A DNA stretch of 42,677 nt from a virus. Shown in pieces: positions 1 to 5,940 of this stretch; within the stretch, counting starts at the first letter, position 1, and each line of letters starts with the position of its first letter. A model generated the notes under the pieces. The model was not told where the DNA came from, did no database searches, and saw only the letters and a list, made by a program, of their open reading frames with translations. The translations under genes were made by a program, and so were the position numbers. The DNA lies in the IMG/VR virus record IMGVR_UViG_3300043446_001004, positions 1 to 42,677 of that record. One strand, given 5' to 3'.

Positions 1-850
1 CAAAACGTTCAAAGTTGCCAGGGTTGCGAATGATGTGATAGCGGTCGCCCACTTCATCAATACTCACACACAAGTCAACTCTGCGAAAATGTTTCCACTT
101 GTCGATAACTCGACGGTTCAGTGCGCTAAGATTGGTATCATAACGCAGGATGATGTCTTTGGCATGTCCACCCGCAATCAATCGTGTCAGACATTCTTCC
201 ATTGCTGGCACCAGCAGTGGCTCGCCACCAGTAAAGTAGATGTATCTCAACTCAGGACTGACAGCATCAAACTTGTTCCACCACACTTCAGTTTCCCACC
301 ACTTGGGCGGGTCTTTGAGTAGGAATCTGTCTGCGCTCTTGATTCGGTGTGGTTCCTCCTTCATGTCTTCCCAGTCCTTCTTCCACAAACTGCTGAATTC
401 AGGACTGCACATGATGCACTGATAGTTACATAGATTGCCAAAACGCAAATCCAAGTTGATCACTCGAGCAGTGCTAGTACCATCTTCAGCAGTGAACTCA
501 TCTGCTGTGCGTACATTCACATACTCGGGAATCTCTCTTACAGTCTGGCCAATCACTCGTTGCCGTTTGCTCATGGCACCCGGCCCTGCTGCCTCACTTA
601 GGTAACAGGTGTTGCATCGCTCGGGCTTCTCGTTGTTTCGAAGCATAATGCGATGGCTTTTGTGTGTTTCGCTATTGACGCCTTCTTGGAAAGAGTGCGT
701 CATCACATTCATTACACGACCGTCAGCGTCCAGGCTCATGCCATAGTCCTTGCCCATGTTGGCAAGGCAGCACATTTTAAAGTTGCCAATGGTGTCAATT
801 TCCAATTGACTCCAGGGCTCTGAGCAAAAACTCTGATAGTTGAAAGGCAT
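1..850 (-). CDS. Radical SAM protein with N-terminal SPASM-like Cys domain (3' end beyond window)
   Basis: The reading frame is open from an ATG at 850 to the window edge, giving 283 codons; the C-terminus is missing. Residues C141, C145 and C148 form the CxxxCxxC motif (CNYQCIMC) that binds the radical SAM [4Fe-4S] cluster. A GGE motif follows near residue 210 (FTGGEPLL). Upstream, FCxEPW near residue 9, a CC pair at 27-28 and CxxC at 79-82 resemble a SPASM/twitch-type auxiliary cluster region placed N-terminally. The start is supported by an AGGAGA Shine-Dalgarno and a TATAAGTA late promoter. It is related in layout to the gene at 13320-14558. The substrate is unknown; peptide or nucleotide modification are both possible. 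Confidence 0.85.
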   Translation of the reverse strand, partial: MPFNYQSFCSEPWSQLEIDTIGNFKMCCLANMGKDYGMSLDADGRVMNVMTHSFQEGVNSETHKSHRIMLRNNEKPERCNTCYLSEAAGPGAMSKRQRVIGQTVREIPEYVNVRTADEFTAEDGTSTARVINLDLRFGNLCNYQCIMCSPEFSSLWKKDWEDMKEEPHRIKSADRFLLKDPPKWWETEVWWNKFDAVSPELRYIYFTGGEPLLVPAMEECLTRLIAGGHAKDIILRYDTNLSALNRRVIDKWKHFRRVDLCVSIDEVGDRYHIIRNPGNFERF

Positions 851-866
851 AAGTATCTCCTACGTT

Positions 867-874
867 TACTTATA
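867..874 (-). promoter_or_regulatory. T4-type late promoter (TATAAGTA)
   Basis: On the minus strand the octamer TATAAGTA lies 16 nt upstream of the ATG at 850, with an AGGAGA ribosome site in between. It is a one-base variant of the T4 late consensus TATAAATA and is not accompanied by a -35 hexamer. Confidence 0.55.
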
Positions 875-877
875 CTG

Positions 878-982
878 ATGATGGTGGGTGATGATGGTAA
901 CGCTCCACGTGCCTTGACTTCCATACCTTCAGGAACGGTTTTACAGACCGCCGTATGGGGCAACACCCTTGATAAATATTAA
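878..982 (+). CDS. Possible 34-residue ORF, doubtful
   Basis: An ATG at 878 (or the ATG at 881) opens a frame of 34 codons ending in TAA at 980-982, immediately before the next gene's ATG at 984. The product has a plausible amino-acid mix and ends NTLDKY. There is no Shine-Dalgarno, and the frame runs through the late promoter octamer at 971-978, so that promoter could not transcribe it whole. It may be a remnant of a larger gene or chance. Confidence 0.2.
   Translation: MMVGDDGNAPRALTSIPSGTVLQTAVWGNTLDKY
971..978 (+). promoter_or_regulatory. T4-type late promoter (GATAAATA)
   Basis: The octamer ends 5 nt before the ATG at 984. By T4 late promoter geometry, transcription should start at or next to that ATG, giving a leaderless mRNA. 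Confidence 0.6.
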
Positions 983-983
983 C

Positions 984-1766
984 ATGACAAAAATCAAAAA
1001 CCTCTGCGTGAACGGTTGCAGTTACATGAAAGCCTACGATGCTGGTCCAGGATTTGGACACCAAGCCCTAGCTGAACAGTTGGGCATTGCGACAGCCGAA
1101 ACACTGTCCATTGGTGGCAGTTGCAATTCACGAATTCTCCGCACCACTTTAAAACACAGTTACCTTGTTGCAAAAGAACCCACACTGTATGTGTTGGGCA
1201 TGACTTTTATTGGACGAGGCGAACTACCGATATCACGAGTATGTGATGACCGACCCAGTGGGCCAGGTTCAGTATTTGAAGGGCCCTGGCTCAATCCACA
1301 AAATCAGGGTTATAGTGATGATTGGGACGTTCACTGGGACGCCCAACTGAGCAACAAATGGAACAAACTGCGTGTGGTCAGCGAACAATTCACGCTTTCC
1401 TGGCGCATGGAAGACCTGATGTATCAGATGTTGGGCGCGATAGCTGATCTTAAATCTCGAGGACATCAGGTCATCATGTATCAGCAGGCCGATTTTACAG
1501 TTCTGGATCACATTGACGAGCCCATGCTTGCACCATTTGCCAGTACCCCCAACATTGTTGACGGATTCAGATGGTTGGCAGTGCCTTACCAACTGACTAA
1601 TGATGTACCACCCATGGGCTACACTGTGGCACCCAATATTATTGGACTAAAGGACTCACACAAAGTGCCTGCACACATAGCACACCCTGCCAACGGTCAC
1701 CATCAGGTGCTGAATGATTTCCTAGTCGAGTATATCACTCGACATAATCTTCTCGACACTCTTTAG
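984..1766 (+). CDS. SGNH/GDSL-like hydrolase, GCS variant
   Basis: This 260-residue protein has the block I motif NGCSY near residues 10-14, where the usual GDS is GCS, followed by IGGSCNSR near residue 44, which resembles the Gly/Asn oxyanion-hole blocks. A His-rich segment close to the C-terminus (HIAHPANGHH) could supply the catalytic His. SGNH hydrolases cleave or transfer esters, often acetyl groups on glycans. I chose ATG 984 over an in-frame upstream ATG at 969 because that one precedes the late promoter octamer at 971-978. No Shine-Dalgarno is visible. Two further SGNH proteins lie at 5941 and 9879. The substrate is not predictable. Confidence 0.7.
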   Translation: MTKIKNLCVNGCSYMKAYDAGPGFGHQALAEQLGIATAETLSIGGSCNSRILRTTLKHSYLVAKEPTLYVLGMTFIGRGELPISRVCDDRPSGPGSVFEGPWLNPQNQGYSDDWDVHWDAQLSNKWNKLRVVSEQFTLSWRMEDLMYQMLGAIADLKSRGHQVIMYQQADFTVLDHIDEPMLAPFASTPNIVDGFRWLAVPYQLTNDVPPMGYTVAPNIIGLKDSHKVPAHIAHPANGHHQVLNDFLVEYITRHNLLDTL

Positions 1767-1775
1767 AATGTCGGT

Positions 1776-1833
1776 AATAAAACACACTGCTCATCTGCTC
1801 GCGCAATTTGACTGTTCGGCAGTGTGCTTTATT
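1776..1833. terminator. Bidirectional terminator hairpin between convergent genes
   Basis: A 15-bp stem joins 1776-1790 and 1819-1833, with a 28-nt loop. One position is A/C on the plus-strand RNA and a G-U wobble on the minus-strand RNA. AT-rich stem bases give a U-rich tail in both directions. It sits between the stop at 1766 (+) and the stop at 1837 (-). Confidence 0.7.
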
Positions 1834-1836
1834 ACG

Positions 1837-1998
1837 CTACCATTTTACCACTAGTGTTTCCACCACTAGCTTCTCATCCGGTAGGCCGCCCTCATTAATA
1901 GCCCGTGTTTTAAGTGCGGGCAGGGTCGCGTTCCCTATACACACTTTTCTAGATCCGAGTAAGAGCCCTTGACGGGTCCTTACTTCTAATCGCCACAT
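1837..1998 (-). CDS. Small ORF of 53 residues, in +1 frame of the upstream ORF
   Basis: The frame runs from ATG 1998 to TAG 1837-1839. The C-terminal part (about 38 residues, ending LVVETLVVKW) has the composition of a real protein, and the stop sits directly before the terminator hairpin. The N-terminal 17 codons overlap the ORF at 1949-2113 in another frame and look non-coding. There is no Shine-Dalgarno at ATG 1998. Likely explanations are translation by a +1 frameshift from the 54-residue ORF, reinitiation, or a base lost from the assembly. No family is recognised. Confidence 0.45.
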   Translation of the reverse strand: MWRLEVRTRQGLLLGSRKVCIGNATLPALKTRAINEGGLPDEKLVVETLVVKW

Positions 1999-2113
1999 AG
2001 AACTTGGCTCGTTTCAACTTTTCTGCAATTAGCGATTCACGCTCTTTGCTGTCCAGTGTTACTAACTTCATCCATGTAGCAGATCGTTCTTTAACTTGTT
2101 CTGCTTTCTGCAT
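1949..2113 (-). CDS. Small charged protein, 54 residues
   Basis: ATG at 2113 follows a GGAG ribosome site 4 nt upstream. The product is Lys/Arg/Glu-rich and likely helical, starting MQKAEQVKER and ending DPSRALTRI at a TAG. The final Ile codon and stop read ATC TAG A; skipping one base continues into the frame of the 1837-1998 ORF as RIRKVCIGNA, giving a fused protein of about 91 residues. It lies downstream of the terminator at 2136-2172, so expression would need read-through or an unseen promoter. The function is unknown. Confidence 0.5.
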   Translation of the reverse strand: MQKAEQVKERSATWMKLVTLDSKERESLIAEKLKRAKFYVAIRSKDPSRALTRI

Positions 2114-2135
2114 CTAACTCCAATTCTTTCTATCT

Positions 2136-2172
2136 ATAAAAACGAAACCCTGGAACCTTTCGGTGTCCAGGG
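2136..2172 (-). terminator. Rho-independent terminator with GAAA tetraloop
   Basis: On the minus strand CCCTGGA pairs with TCCAGGG, extended by ACC/GGT closing a GAAA tetraloop with one bulged C. It is followed by TTTCGTTTTTAT. This is a textbook intrinsic terminator for the transcript starting near 2332. Confidence 0.85.
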
Positions 2173-2199
2173 TGTTGGGAAAAATTGTTGCTAATCAAC

Positions 2200-2331
2200 T
2201 TACCTTTCCGAACACCCCCGACAATCCCACTCTGTATTAATGCGACTGGGGGTACCAGTATAACCACAGGCAGACATCTGCACTGGGTTATGTGCATTAA
2301 ATTTCAACAGTGACGATATAAGTGTTTTCAT
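2200..2331 (-). CDS. Possible 43-residue Cys-containing peptide, leaderless
   Basis: ATG 2331 to TAA 2200-2202 gives a 43-residue peptide beginning MKTLISSLLK. Cysteines at 22, 37 and 40, with the last two as DCRGC, suggest possible metal binding. The ATG falls 7 nt after the -10 hexamer, so the transcript would begin at or just before it and carry no ribosome site. Competing view: the same DNA encodes a strong RNA hairpin, and the ORF may be incidental. Family unknown. Confidence 0.35.
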   Translation of the reverse strand: MKTLISSLLKFNAHNPVQMSACGYTGTPSRINTEWDCRGCSER

Positions 2332-2338
2332 GTTTTGT

Positions 2339-2367
2339 ATTGTAAACGGTTTCTCAGTTGTTGTCAA
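2339..2367 (-). promoter_or_regulatory. Early sigma70-type promoter
   Basis: Minus strand TTGACA (2362-2367), 17-bp spacer, TACAAT (2339-2344). The -35 hexamer is a perfect consensus match. It drives the unit ending at the terminator at 2136. Confidence 0.8.
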
Positions 2368-2420
2368 CTACTCTTTCAATTTATTTAGTCTTTCTGGAAA
2401 AAAACTTTCTTCTTCTTTCT

Positions 2421-2505
2421 TGGTGCGGATGAAGGGACTCGAACCCCCACGTATTGCTACGCCAGAACCTAAATCTGGTGCGTCTACCAATTTCGCCACA
2501 TCCGC
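2421..2505 (-). tRNA. tRNA-Leu (anticodon UAG)
   Basis: This 85-nt cloverleaf has acceptor GCGGATG/CATCCGC, a long variable arm typical of Leu, and anticodon stem CCAGA/TCTGG around loop TTTAGGT (anticodon TAG at 2469-2471). T-arm GGGGGTTCGAGTCCC is intact. The discriminator A and CCA tail are encoded. Confidence 0.95.
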
Positions 2506-2518
2506 ATTCTGAACTTGT

Positions 2519-2547
2519 ATTGTATGTTATTTAGTACCCGGTGTCAA
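2519..2547 (-). promoter_or_regulatory. Early promoter for tRNA-Leu(UAG)
   Basis: TTGACA (2542-2547), 17-bp spacer, TACAAT (2519-2524) on the minus strand. The expected start is near 2512, 7 nt before the mature tRNA end. The -35 contains the TGA stop of the preceding gene. Confidence 0.8.
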
Positions 2548-2789
2548 GAATTTATTTTAAGTGCGTACACCAGAATTTCTGGGCAATCCAAGATCACCAC
2601 ATCTGTAGGGTACTTGTTGGCTTTAGTGCGCCAGCGTGGCTTGCCCATCGCTTCCACACCCACCATCTTGGGATTCAGTTTGACCACCTTGCCTATTGTC
2701 AGCATGTTGGACTCGGGATATGCCACTGGATCACCCACCTTGAGTGGGCGTCCCAGCTTGTCTACGTGTTGAATTTCTGTCTTGGACAT
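2544..2789 (-). CDS. Hypothetical small early protein, SH3-like
   Basis: An 81-residue protein. I chose the start at ATG 2789, which overlaps the preceding stop as TAATG and has GGTGAAG upstream; an in-frame ATG at 2819 would overlap the previous gene. The segment GRPLKVGDPVAYPE followed by TIGKVVKLNPKMVGVE resembles small beta-barrel (SH3/KOW-like) proteins that are common in phages, similar in style to the gene at 3588. It is the last gene of an early operon read from 3516-3544. The function is unknown. Confidence 0.75.
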   Translation of the reverse strand: MSKTEIQHVDKLGRPLKVGDPVAYPESNMLTIGKVVKLNPKMVGVEAMGKPRWRTKANKYPTDVVILDCPEILVYALKINS

Positions 2790-3214
2790 TACTTCACCAA
2801 TGCGTAGGGTTTGTTCCACTTGCCGATGTTTACATCAACATACCAGCCCACATCAAAGTAGTCAGTTTGGATATCCGAGTTGTCGTGATTGCCAGTGTTC
2901 ATTGCAGGGATCAGTTCACACAAGAACTCTTTGGCTTTGCCTGAGAAGTGTTCTTTGTACCAGTAGGGATTCACATCCAGTGAACGATTTTTGCGGATGT
3001 AGTCGATCTGGTCCTGCGATATTTTGCGACCGTGCATCACATTGCTGTCAGTCTCGATGAAGTTCTCGATAAAATCAATGGCACCCTGCTTGATGTTGAC
3101 CACCAGGGTGGAGTGATTATGCACTGCCAGGCTGGCTTTGATGCCGTACTTCTTGCAGATGGCCTTGACCACGGGTGCGATCTGCGCTTTGCGTTCTTGA
3201 CTCATGTATGCCAT
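2789..3214 (-). CDS. Conserved-looking phage protein of unknown function
   Basis: A 141-residue soluble protein starting MAYMSQERKA with an AGGAG ribosome site 9 nt upstream. It has an alpha/beta mix with an aromatic C-terminal half (NPYWYKEHF, YFDVGWYVDVNIGKWNKPY). No catalytic motif is visible. It is the middle gene of a three-gene early operon, 15 bp after the gene at 3230 and overlapping the next start by TAATG. Its architecture recalls small accessory proteins of T4-like phages and mobile elements, but I cannot assign a family. Confidence 0.75.
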   Translation of the reverse strand: MAYMSQERKAQIAPVVKAICKKYGIKASLAVHNHSTLVVNIKQGAIDFIENFIETDSNVMHGRKISQDQIDYIRKNRSLDVNPYWYKEHFSGKAKEFLCELIPAMNTGNHDNSDIQTDYFDVGWYVDVNIGKWNKPYALVK

Positions 3215-3229
3215 GTCAGTTGCTCCTGA

Positions 3230-3484
3230 TTAGATGTAAAAGTTGGTGGTGTAACCCATGCGGTCGTAAACCATTTCACGAACCATGGTGTCCGTCATTT
3301 CTGACAGGGTCTCGTCGTTATGTGCCATACGCGACATTTCTGCGTACAATTCAGGCCAGCTCAGGCTGTACTGCTTGGCATGTTTCACCAGGGCGGCGAC
3401 CACATTGTTGCCGTGTTCAGTATACATGCCAAAATAGGGTTTGTTACCAACAATTTCTTGAACATCTTGTGTAAACTGGTCCAT
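3230..3484 (-). CDS. Hypothetical early protein, 84 residues
   Basis: The start at ATG 3484 follows AACAGGAGTTTCAA, a strong ribosome site. The product begins MDQFTQDVQE and is mostly helical with several Met and Tyr residues; there are no Cys, no membrane segment and no known motif. It is the first gene of an early operon from the promoter at 3516-3544, with an operator-like inverted repeat. The leader is nearly identical to that of the gene at 3588, suggesting the promoter-leader cassette was duplicated. The function is unknown. Confidence 0.75.
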   Translation of the reverse strand: MDQFTQDVQEIVGNKPYFGMYTEHGNNVVAALVKHAKQYSLSWPELYAEMSRMAHNDETLSEMTDTMVREMVYDRMGYTTNFYI

Positions 3485-3515
3485 TTGAAACTCCTGTTTT
3501 GCTGTCTATGTCTGA

Positions 3516-3552
3516 ATTATACTGCAATTCTGGCTCTGGGTCAACCAGAATT
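3516..3552 (-). promoter_or_regulatory. Early promoter with AATTCTGG/CCAGAATT inverted repeat
   Basis: TTGACC (3539-3544), 17-bp spacer, TATAAT (3516-3521) on the minus strand. An 8-bp inverted repeat, AATTCTGG (3526-3533) and CCAGAATT (3545-3552), flanks the -35 hexamer and looks like a repressor operator. Confidence 0.75.
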
Positions 3553-3587
3553 TGCAACTTTTTTCTGTAACAGAAAGTACTACTTTC

Positions 3588-3890
3588 TTATGCGGCTTCC
3601 AGCATGTTGGCGGGCACTTTCCACAAGCCAGTGGCCAGGCGACCTGAGTTGGCTTCTTGCACTGTCACATACTTGATCGCCACTTTCTTCACAGTGCCAG
3701 TCACCGTGATGCCGCGTTTTGTGCTGTTAAACTTGACAGCGTCACCCACTTTGAACGAGCGAATCTTGTCCTTGCGAAGCTGAGCACGGGCCCAGGCCAC
3801 TGCATCGTTGATGCTGGTCAGCTGGTCGTTTGTAAAAGTGCCAAACATGATAGCCTGGTTGATCTGCTGGATTGTGGTCAGTTGTTGCAT
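3588..3890 (-). CDS. Hypothetical early protein with SH3/KOW-like C-terminus
   Basis: A 100-residue protein with ATG at 3890 after a CAGGAG ribosome site. The N-terminal half is helical (DQLTSINDAVAWARAQLRKD). The C-terminal half carries FKVGDAVKFN, KRGITVTGTVKKV and LWKVPANMLEAA, a small beta-barrel signature seen in KOW/SH3-type nucleic acid binding domains. This could be a DNA- or ribosome-associated early protein (inference). It is monocistronic, with its own consensus promoter at 3923-3950. Confidence 0.75.
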   Translation of the reverse strand: MQQLTTIQQINQAIMFGTFTNDQLTSINDAVAWARAQLRKDKIRSFKVGDAVKFNSTKRGITVTGTVKKVAIKYVTVQEANSGRLATGLWKVPANMLEAA

Positions 3891-3922
3891 CTGGAACTCC
3901 TGTTCTGTTTAACGATGCCTAA

Positions 3923-3958
3923 ATTATAGCATTCTGGGCCAGAATGTCAACCAGAATT
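3923..3958 (-). promoter_or_regulatory. Early promoter with ATTCTGG palindrome in the spacer
   Basis: TTGACA (3945-3950), 16-bp spacer, TATAAT (3923-3928): both hexamers are perfect consensus. A 15-bp palindrome ATTCTGG-G-CCAGAAT (3931-3945) fills the spacer, and a further CCAGAATT half-site follows at 3951-3958. Confidence 0.85.
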
Positions 3959-3981
3959 CCGTTGTATTTTCGCTACAACGG
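3959..3981 (-). terminator. Hairpin downstream of the lipoprotein gene
   Basis: CCGTTGTA (3959-3966) and TACAACGG (3974-3981) form an 8-bp perfect stem with a 7-nt loop. It sits between the stop at 3997 and the promoter at 3923-3950. There is no U-run after it on the minus strand, so termination may be weak. Confidence 0.45.
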
Positions 3982-3996
3982 AAGTAGTACTTTTTG

Positions 3997-5865
3997 TTAC
4001 TGCAAAGTCACAGTCTGATCAGTGAATCGCAAGTACTTGATGTTCTTCAGCTGATCAGTGCCGTCAACGCCCGAGTGTGAGACTGTAGCAGAACTGGCGT
4101 TGCCTGAGATGGAGTACTGTGACTTGGGTCCCGAGTACACCACGGTGTTGGTGCCCAGCCCACCATCCACTTTGCAAGTGCTGGCACAACCGCTGGCGAT
4201 GGTGTCGTTGCCTGCAAAAGTTCGGATGTTCTTGCTACCGTTGCGATTGCTGATGGTGATGTCCTTCTTGAACTGTGTGCGGAGATCAATTGCCACGGGC
4301 ACGTTGACCAACATGGTCACTGGCCCACCCAGGTTGTCGGGCACTGTGGCTTTAGCTAAGAAGTTCAGTTTACCACTGCTGTTGCGATAGGCAATAAACT
4401 TAGGGCTTTCCTGATTCTCCACACGCCAGGTGATTGGTGCCACTGGTGTACTCAGCATCTGCGAACGCATGTATGTGAGCACTTGTGTGCCCATGTTCTG
4501 GAACTCGTCGTGCATGGCCAAATGAAACTGGCCAGTACCGTCATTCACCATGATGTAATTGCCATGTAGACTACGATTGCGACAACCAGCAGTTTTACAG
4601 TAGGCGTCAGTCTGAGCCATCAGGTAGGTTTTGATGCCACTATTGTCTAGATCCACTAGACGCATGTCATAGTCATATCCAGTATTTTCGTTGAACGGCA
4701 TATTGCCTGCGGTTTTGTCTACAAACGATCCAGAGCCATTGTTGATCAGGATCTGCAACATGGCCTTCCAACCTGGCCAGATCTCACTGCCTATAATCAT
4801 GTCATCCTTGCCGTCCTGATTGACGTCATCTGTCCAGACACGGCTCTGGTGTGTTTTGTTGTTACTGCTGTCCCAAAAGCTGGTAAACGAATTGTATTCA
4901 GGCTTGTTGTTAAAGAACGGTGCAGGTAGCTCAGTTGCTGGTGCAGAAAATGCACTGGTGTTGTTGCCACTGTAGATCAGTCCACGCATGGCTGTCATGC
5001 TAGCGTCCCATTGTTTGCCCAAGTCCCAGCCAGCGTCAGCCACAACAATATCAGACTTGCCATTGCCAAGAAAATCTCCCAGAGCGGCTGATGATCCTTC
5101 CAGATCTATACCATTTACTGTCAATCGTGTAAAGTCAAAATTCAATCCGTTGTATGTGTACACACCCACAAATCCACGACCCGCAGTGTTGTAACTACTG
5201 ATCATGATGGCATTTTTGCCCTGGTACTTGACCAGTTTACCATCGTGTGCCAGCACTGCATCAGTACCAGACGCCAACATGGGCACACCCCATTGTGCTA
5301 CTAGACCCACTTTATCAAAAGCACCATTGCGGTTGCTGATGTATGCCACACTACTCTTGGCTTTCATAGGGCTTTCGTTGTAAGCGGCTAGGAAGATATC
5401 GTCTTTGCCGTCACCATTAAAGTCACCAATTACCACACTGCCAGCGCCGTTGGTCAAAGGGCTGGGTACCATTTCACTGGTAGCCACACGCAAAGTACCA
5501 TCAGACTTCTGAGCCAGGATGGCCATATTGACCTGGTAAACGTCAGGGTTATTAGCGGCATCTTTATTCCATGCCCAGCCAGTTAGTACTATACCTTCTG
5601 CTTGATCTGTTCCAAAACGACCCACACCATACATGTCAATCAGTGCAGTGTTATTGCCGTTCATTGACTGATAAATGTTAGGATCATAGGTACCAATAGT
5701 GGTCAACTTGGAAGTGATATCAACACTAGAGTAATCACTAATGCTGGTGGCATCTGCCGCTTGGACCATGGTGGATCCAGTGCCAGCGGCACCACCGCCT
5801 CCTCCGCCCCCACAGGCAGTGAGTAGCACTAGGCTCAACAGGCTCAAACTAGTTTTTAGTTGCAT
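3997..5865 (-). CDS. Secreted FG-GAP repeat lipoprotein with RTX-like C-terminus
   Basis: A 622-residue protein. Residues 1-18 form a lipoprotein signal peptide with lipobox LLTAC (Cys18), followed by seven Gly. FG-GAP/VCBS-type calcium repeats are visible: DFNGDGKDDI (about 148-157), DFLGNGKSDI (about 264-273) and DDVNQDGKDDM (about 346-356). The C-terminus (about 560-622) has NDTIASG, DGGLGTNTVVYSG and LKNIKYLRFTD, typical of RTX/haemolysin-type ends. It should be lipid-anchored in the host envelope. A consensus early promoter at 5898-5926 implies expression soon after infection, which would suit altering the cell surface or excluding other phages (inference). The poly-Gly lipobox style suggests host origin. 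Confidence 0.85.
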   Translation of the reverse strand: MQLKTSLSLLSLVLLTACGGGGGGGAAGTGSTMVQAADATSISDYSSVDITSKLTTIGTYDPNIYQSMNGNNTALIDMYGVGRFGTDQAEGIVLTGWAWNKDAANNPDVYQVNMAILAQKSDGTLRVATSEMVPSPLTNGAGSVVIGDFNGDGKDDIFLAAYNESPMKAKSSVAYISNRNGAFDKVGLVAQWGVPMLASGTDAVLAHDGKLVKYQGKNAIMISSYNTAGRGFVGVYTYNGLNFDFTRLTVNGIDLEGSSAALGDFLGNGKSDIVVADAGWDLGKQWDASMTAMRGLIYSGNNTSAFSAPATELPAPFFNNKPEYNSFTSFWDSSNNKTHQSRVWTDDVNQDGKDDMIIGSEIWPGWKAMLQILINNGSGSFVDKTAGNMPFNENTGYDYDMRLVDLDNSGIKTYLMAQTDAYCKTAGCRNRSLHGNYIMVNDGTGQFHLAMHDEFQNMGTQVLTYMRSQMLSTPVAPITWRVENQESPKFIAYRNSSGKLNFLAKATVPDNLGGPVTMLVNVPVAIDLRTQFKKDITISNRNGSKNIRTFAGNDTIASGCASTCKVDGGLGTNTVVYSGPKSQYSISGNASSATVSHSGVDGTDQLKNIKYLRFTDQTVTLQ

Positions 5866-5897
5866 ACATTTCCTTGATGTTGCTAAGGTGATGCTGT

Positions 5898-5926
5898 ATT
5901 GTATTTGAATGTCAACCTTGTGTCAA
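5898..5926 (-). promoter_or_regulatory. Early promoter for the lipoprotein gene
   Basis: TTGACA (5921-5926), 17-bp spacer, TACAAT (5898-5903) on the minus strand. A second TTGACA lies inside the spacer at 5910-5915. One base separates this promoter from a late promoter facing the other way. Confidence 0.85.
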
Positions 5927-5927
5927 C

Positions 5928-5935
5928 CATAAATA
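5928..5935 (+). promoter_or_regulatory. T4-type late promoter (CATAAATA)
   Basis: The octamer ends 5 nt before ATG 5941, the same spacing as at 971-978. Transcription is expected to begin at the start codon. Confidence 0.65.
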
Positions 5936-5940
5936 TTTTC

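Larger units (their letters stand above)
2136..2332 (-). ncRNA. Candidate structured small RNA (about 190 nt)
   Basis: A consensus promoter (2339-2367) and a strong terminator (2136-2172) bracket a unit of about 190 nt on the minus strand. Within the RNA, AUAACC pairs with GGUUAU, then CAG with CUG and GCAG with CUGC around an AUGU loop, giving 13 pairs with two single-base bulges. ACCCCC and GGGGGU further on can also pair. The same stretch contains a 43-codon ORF (2200-2331), so it could be a short mRNA, a regulatory RNA or both. No known RNA family is recognised. Confidence 0.4.
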
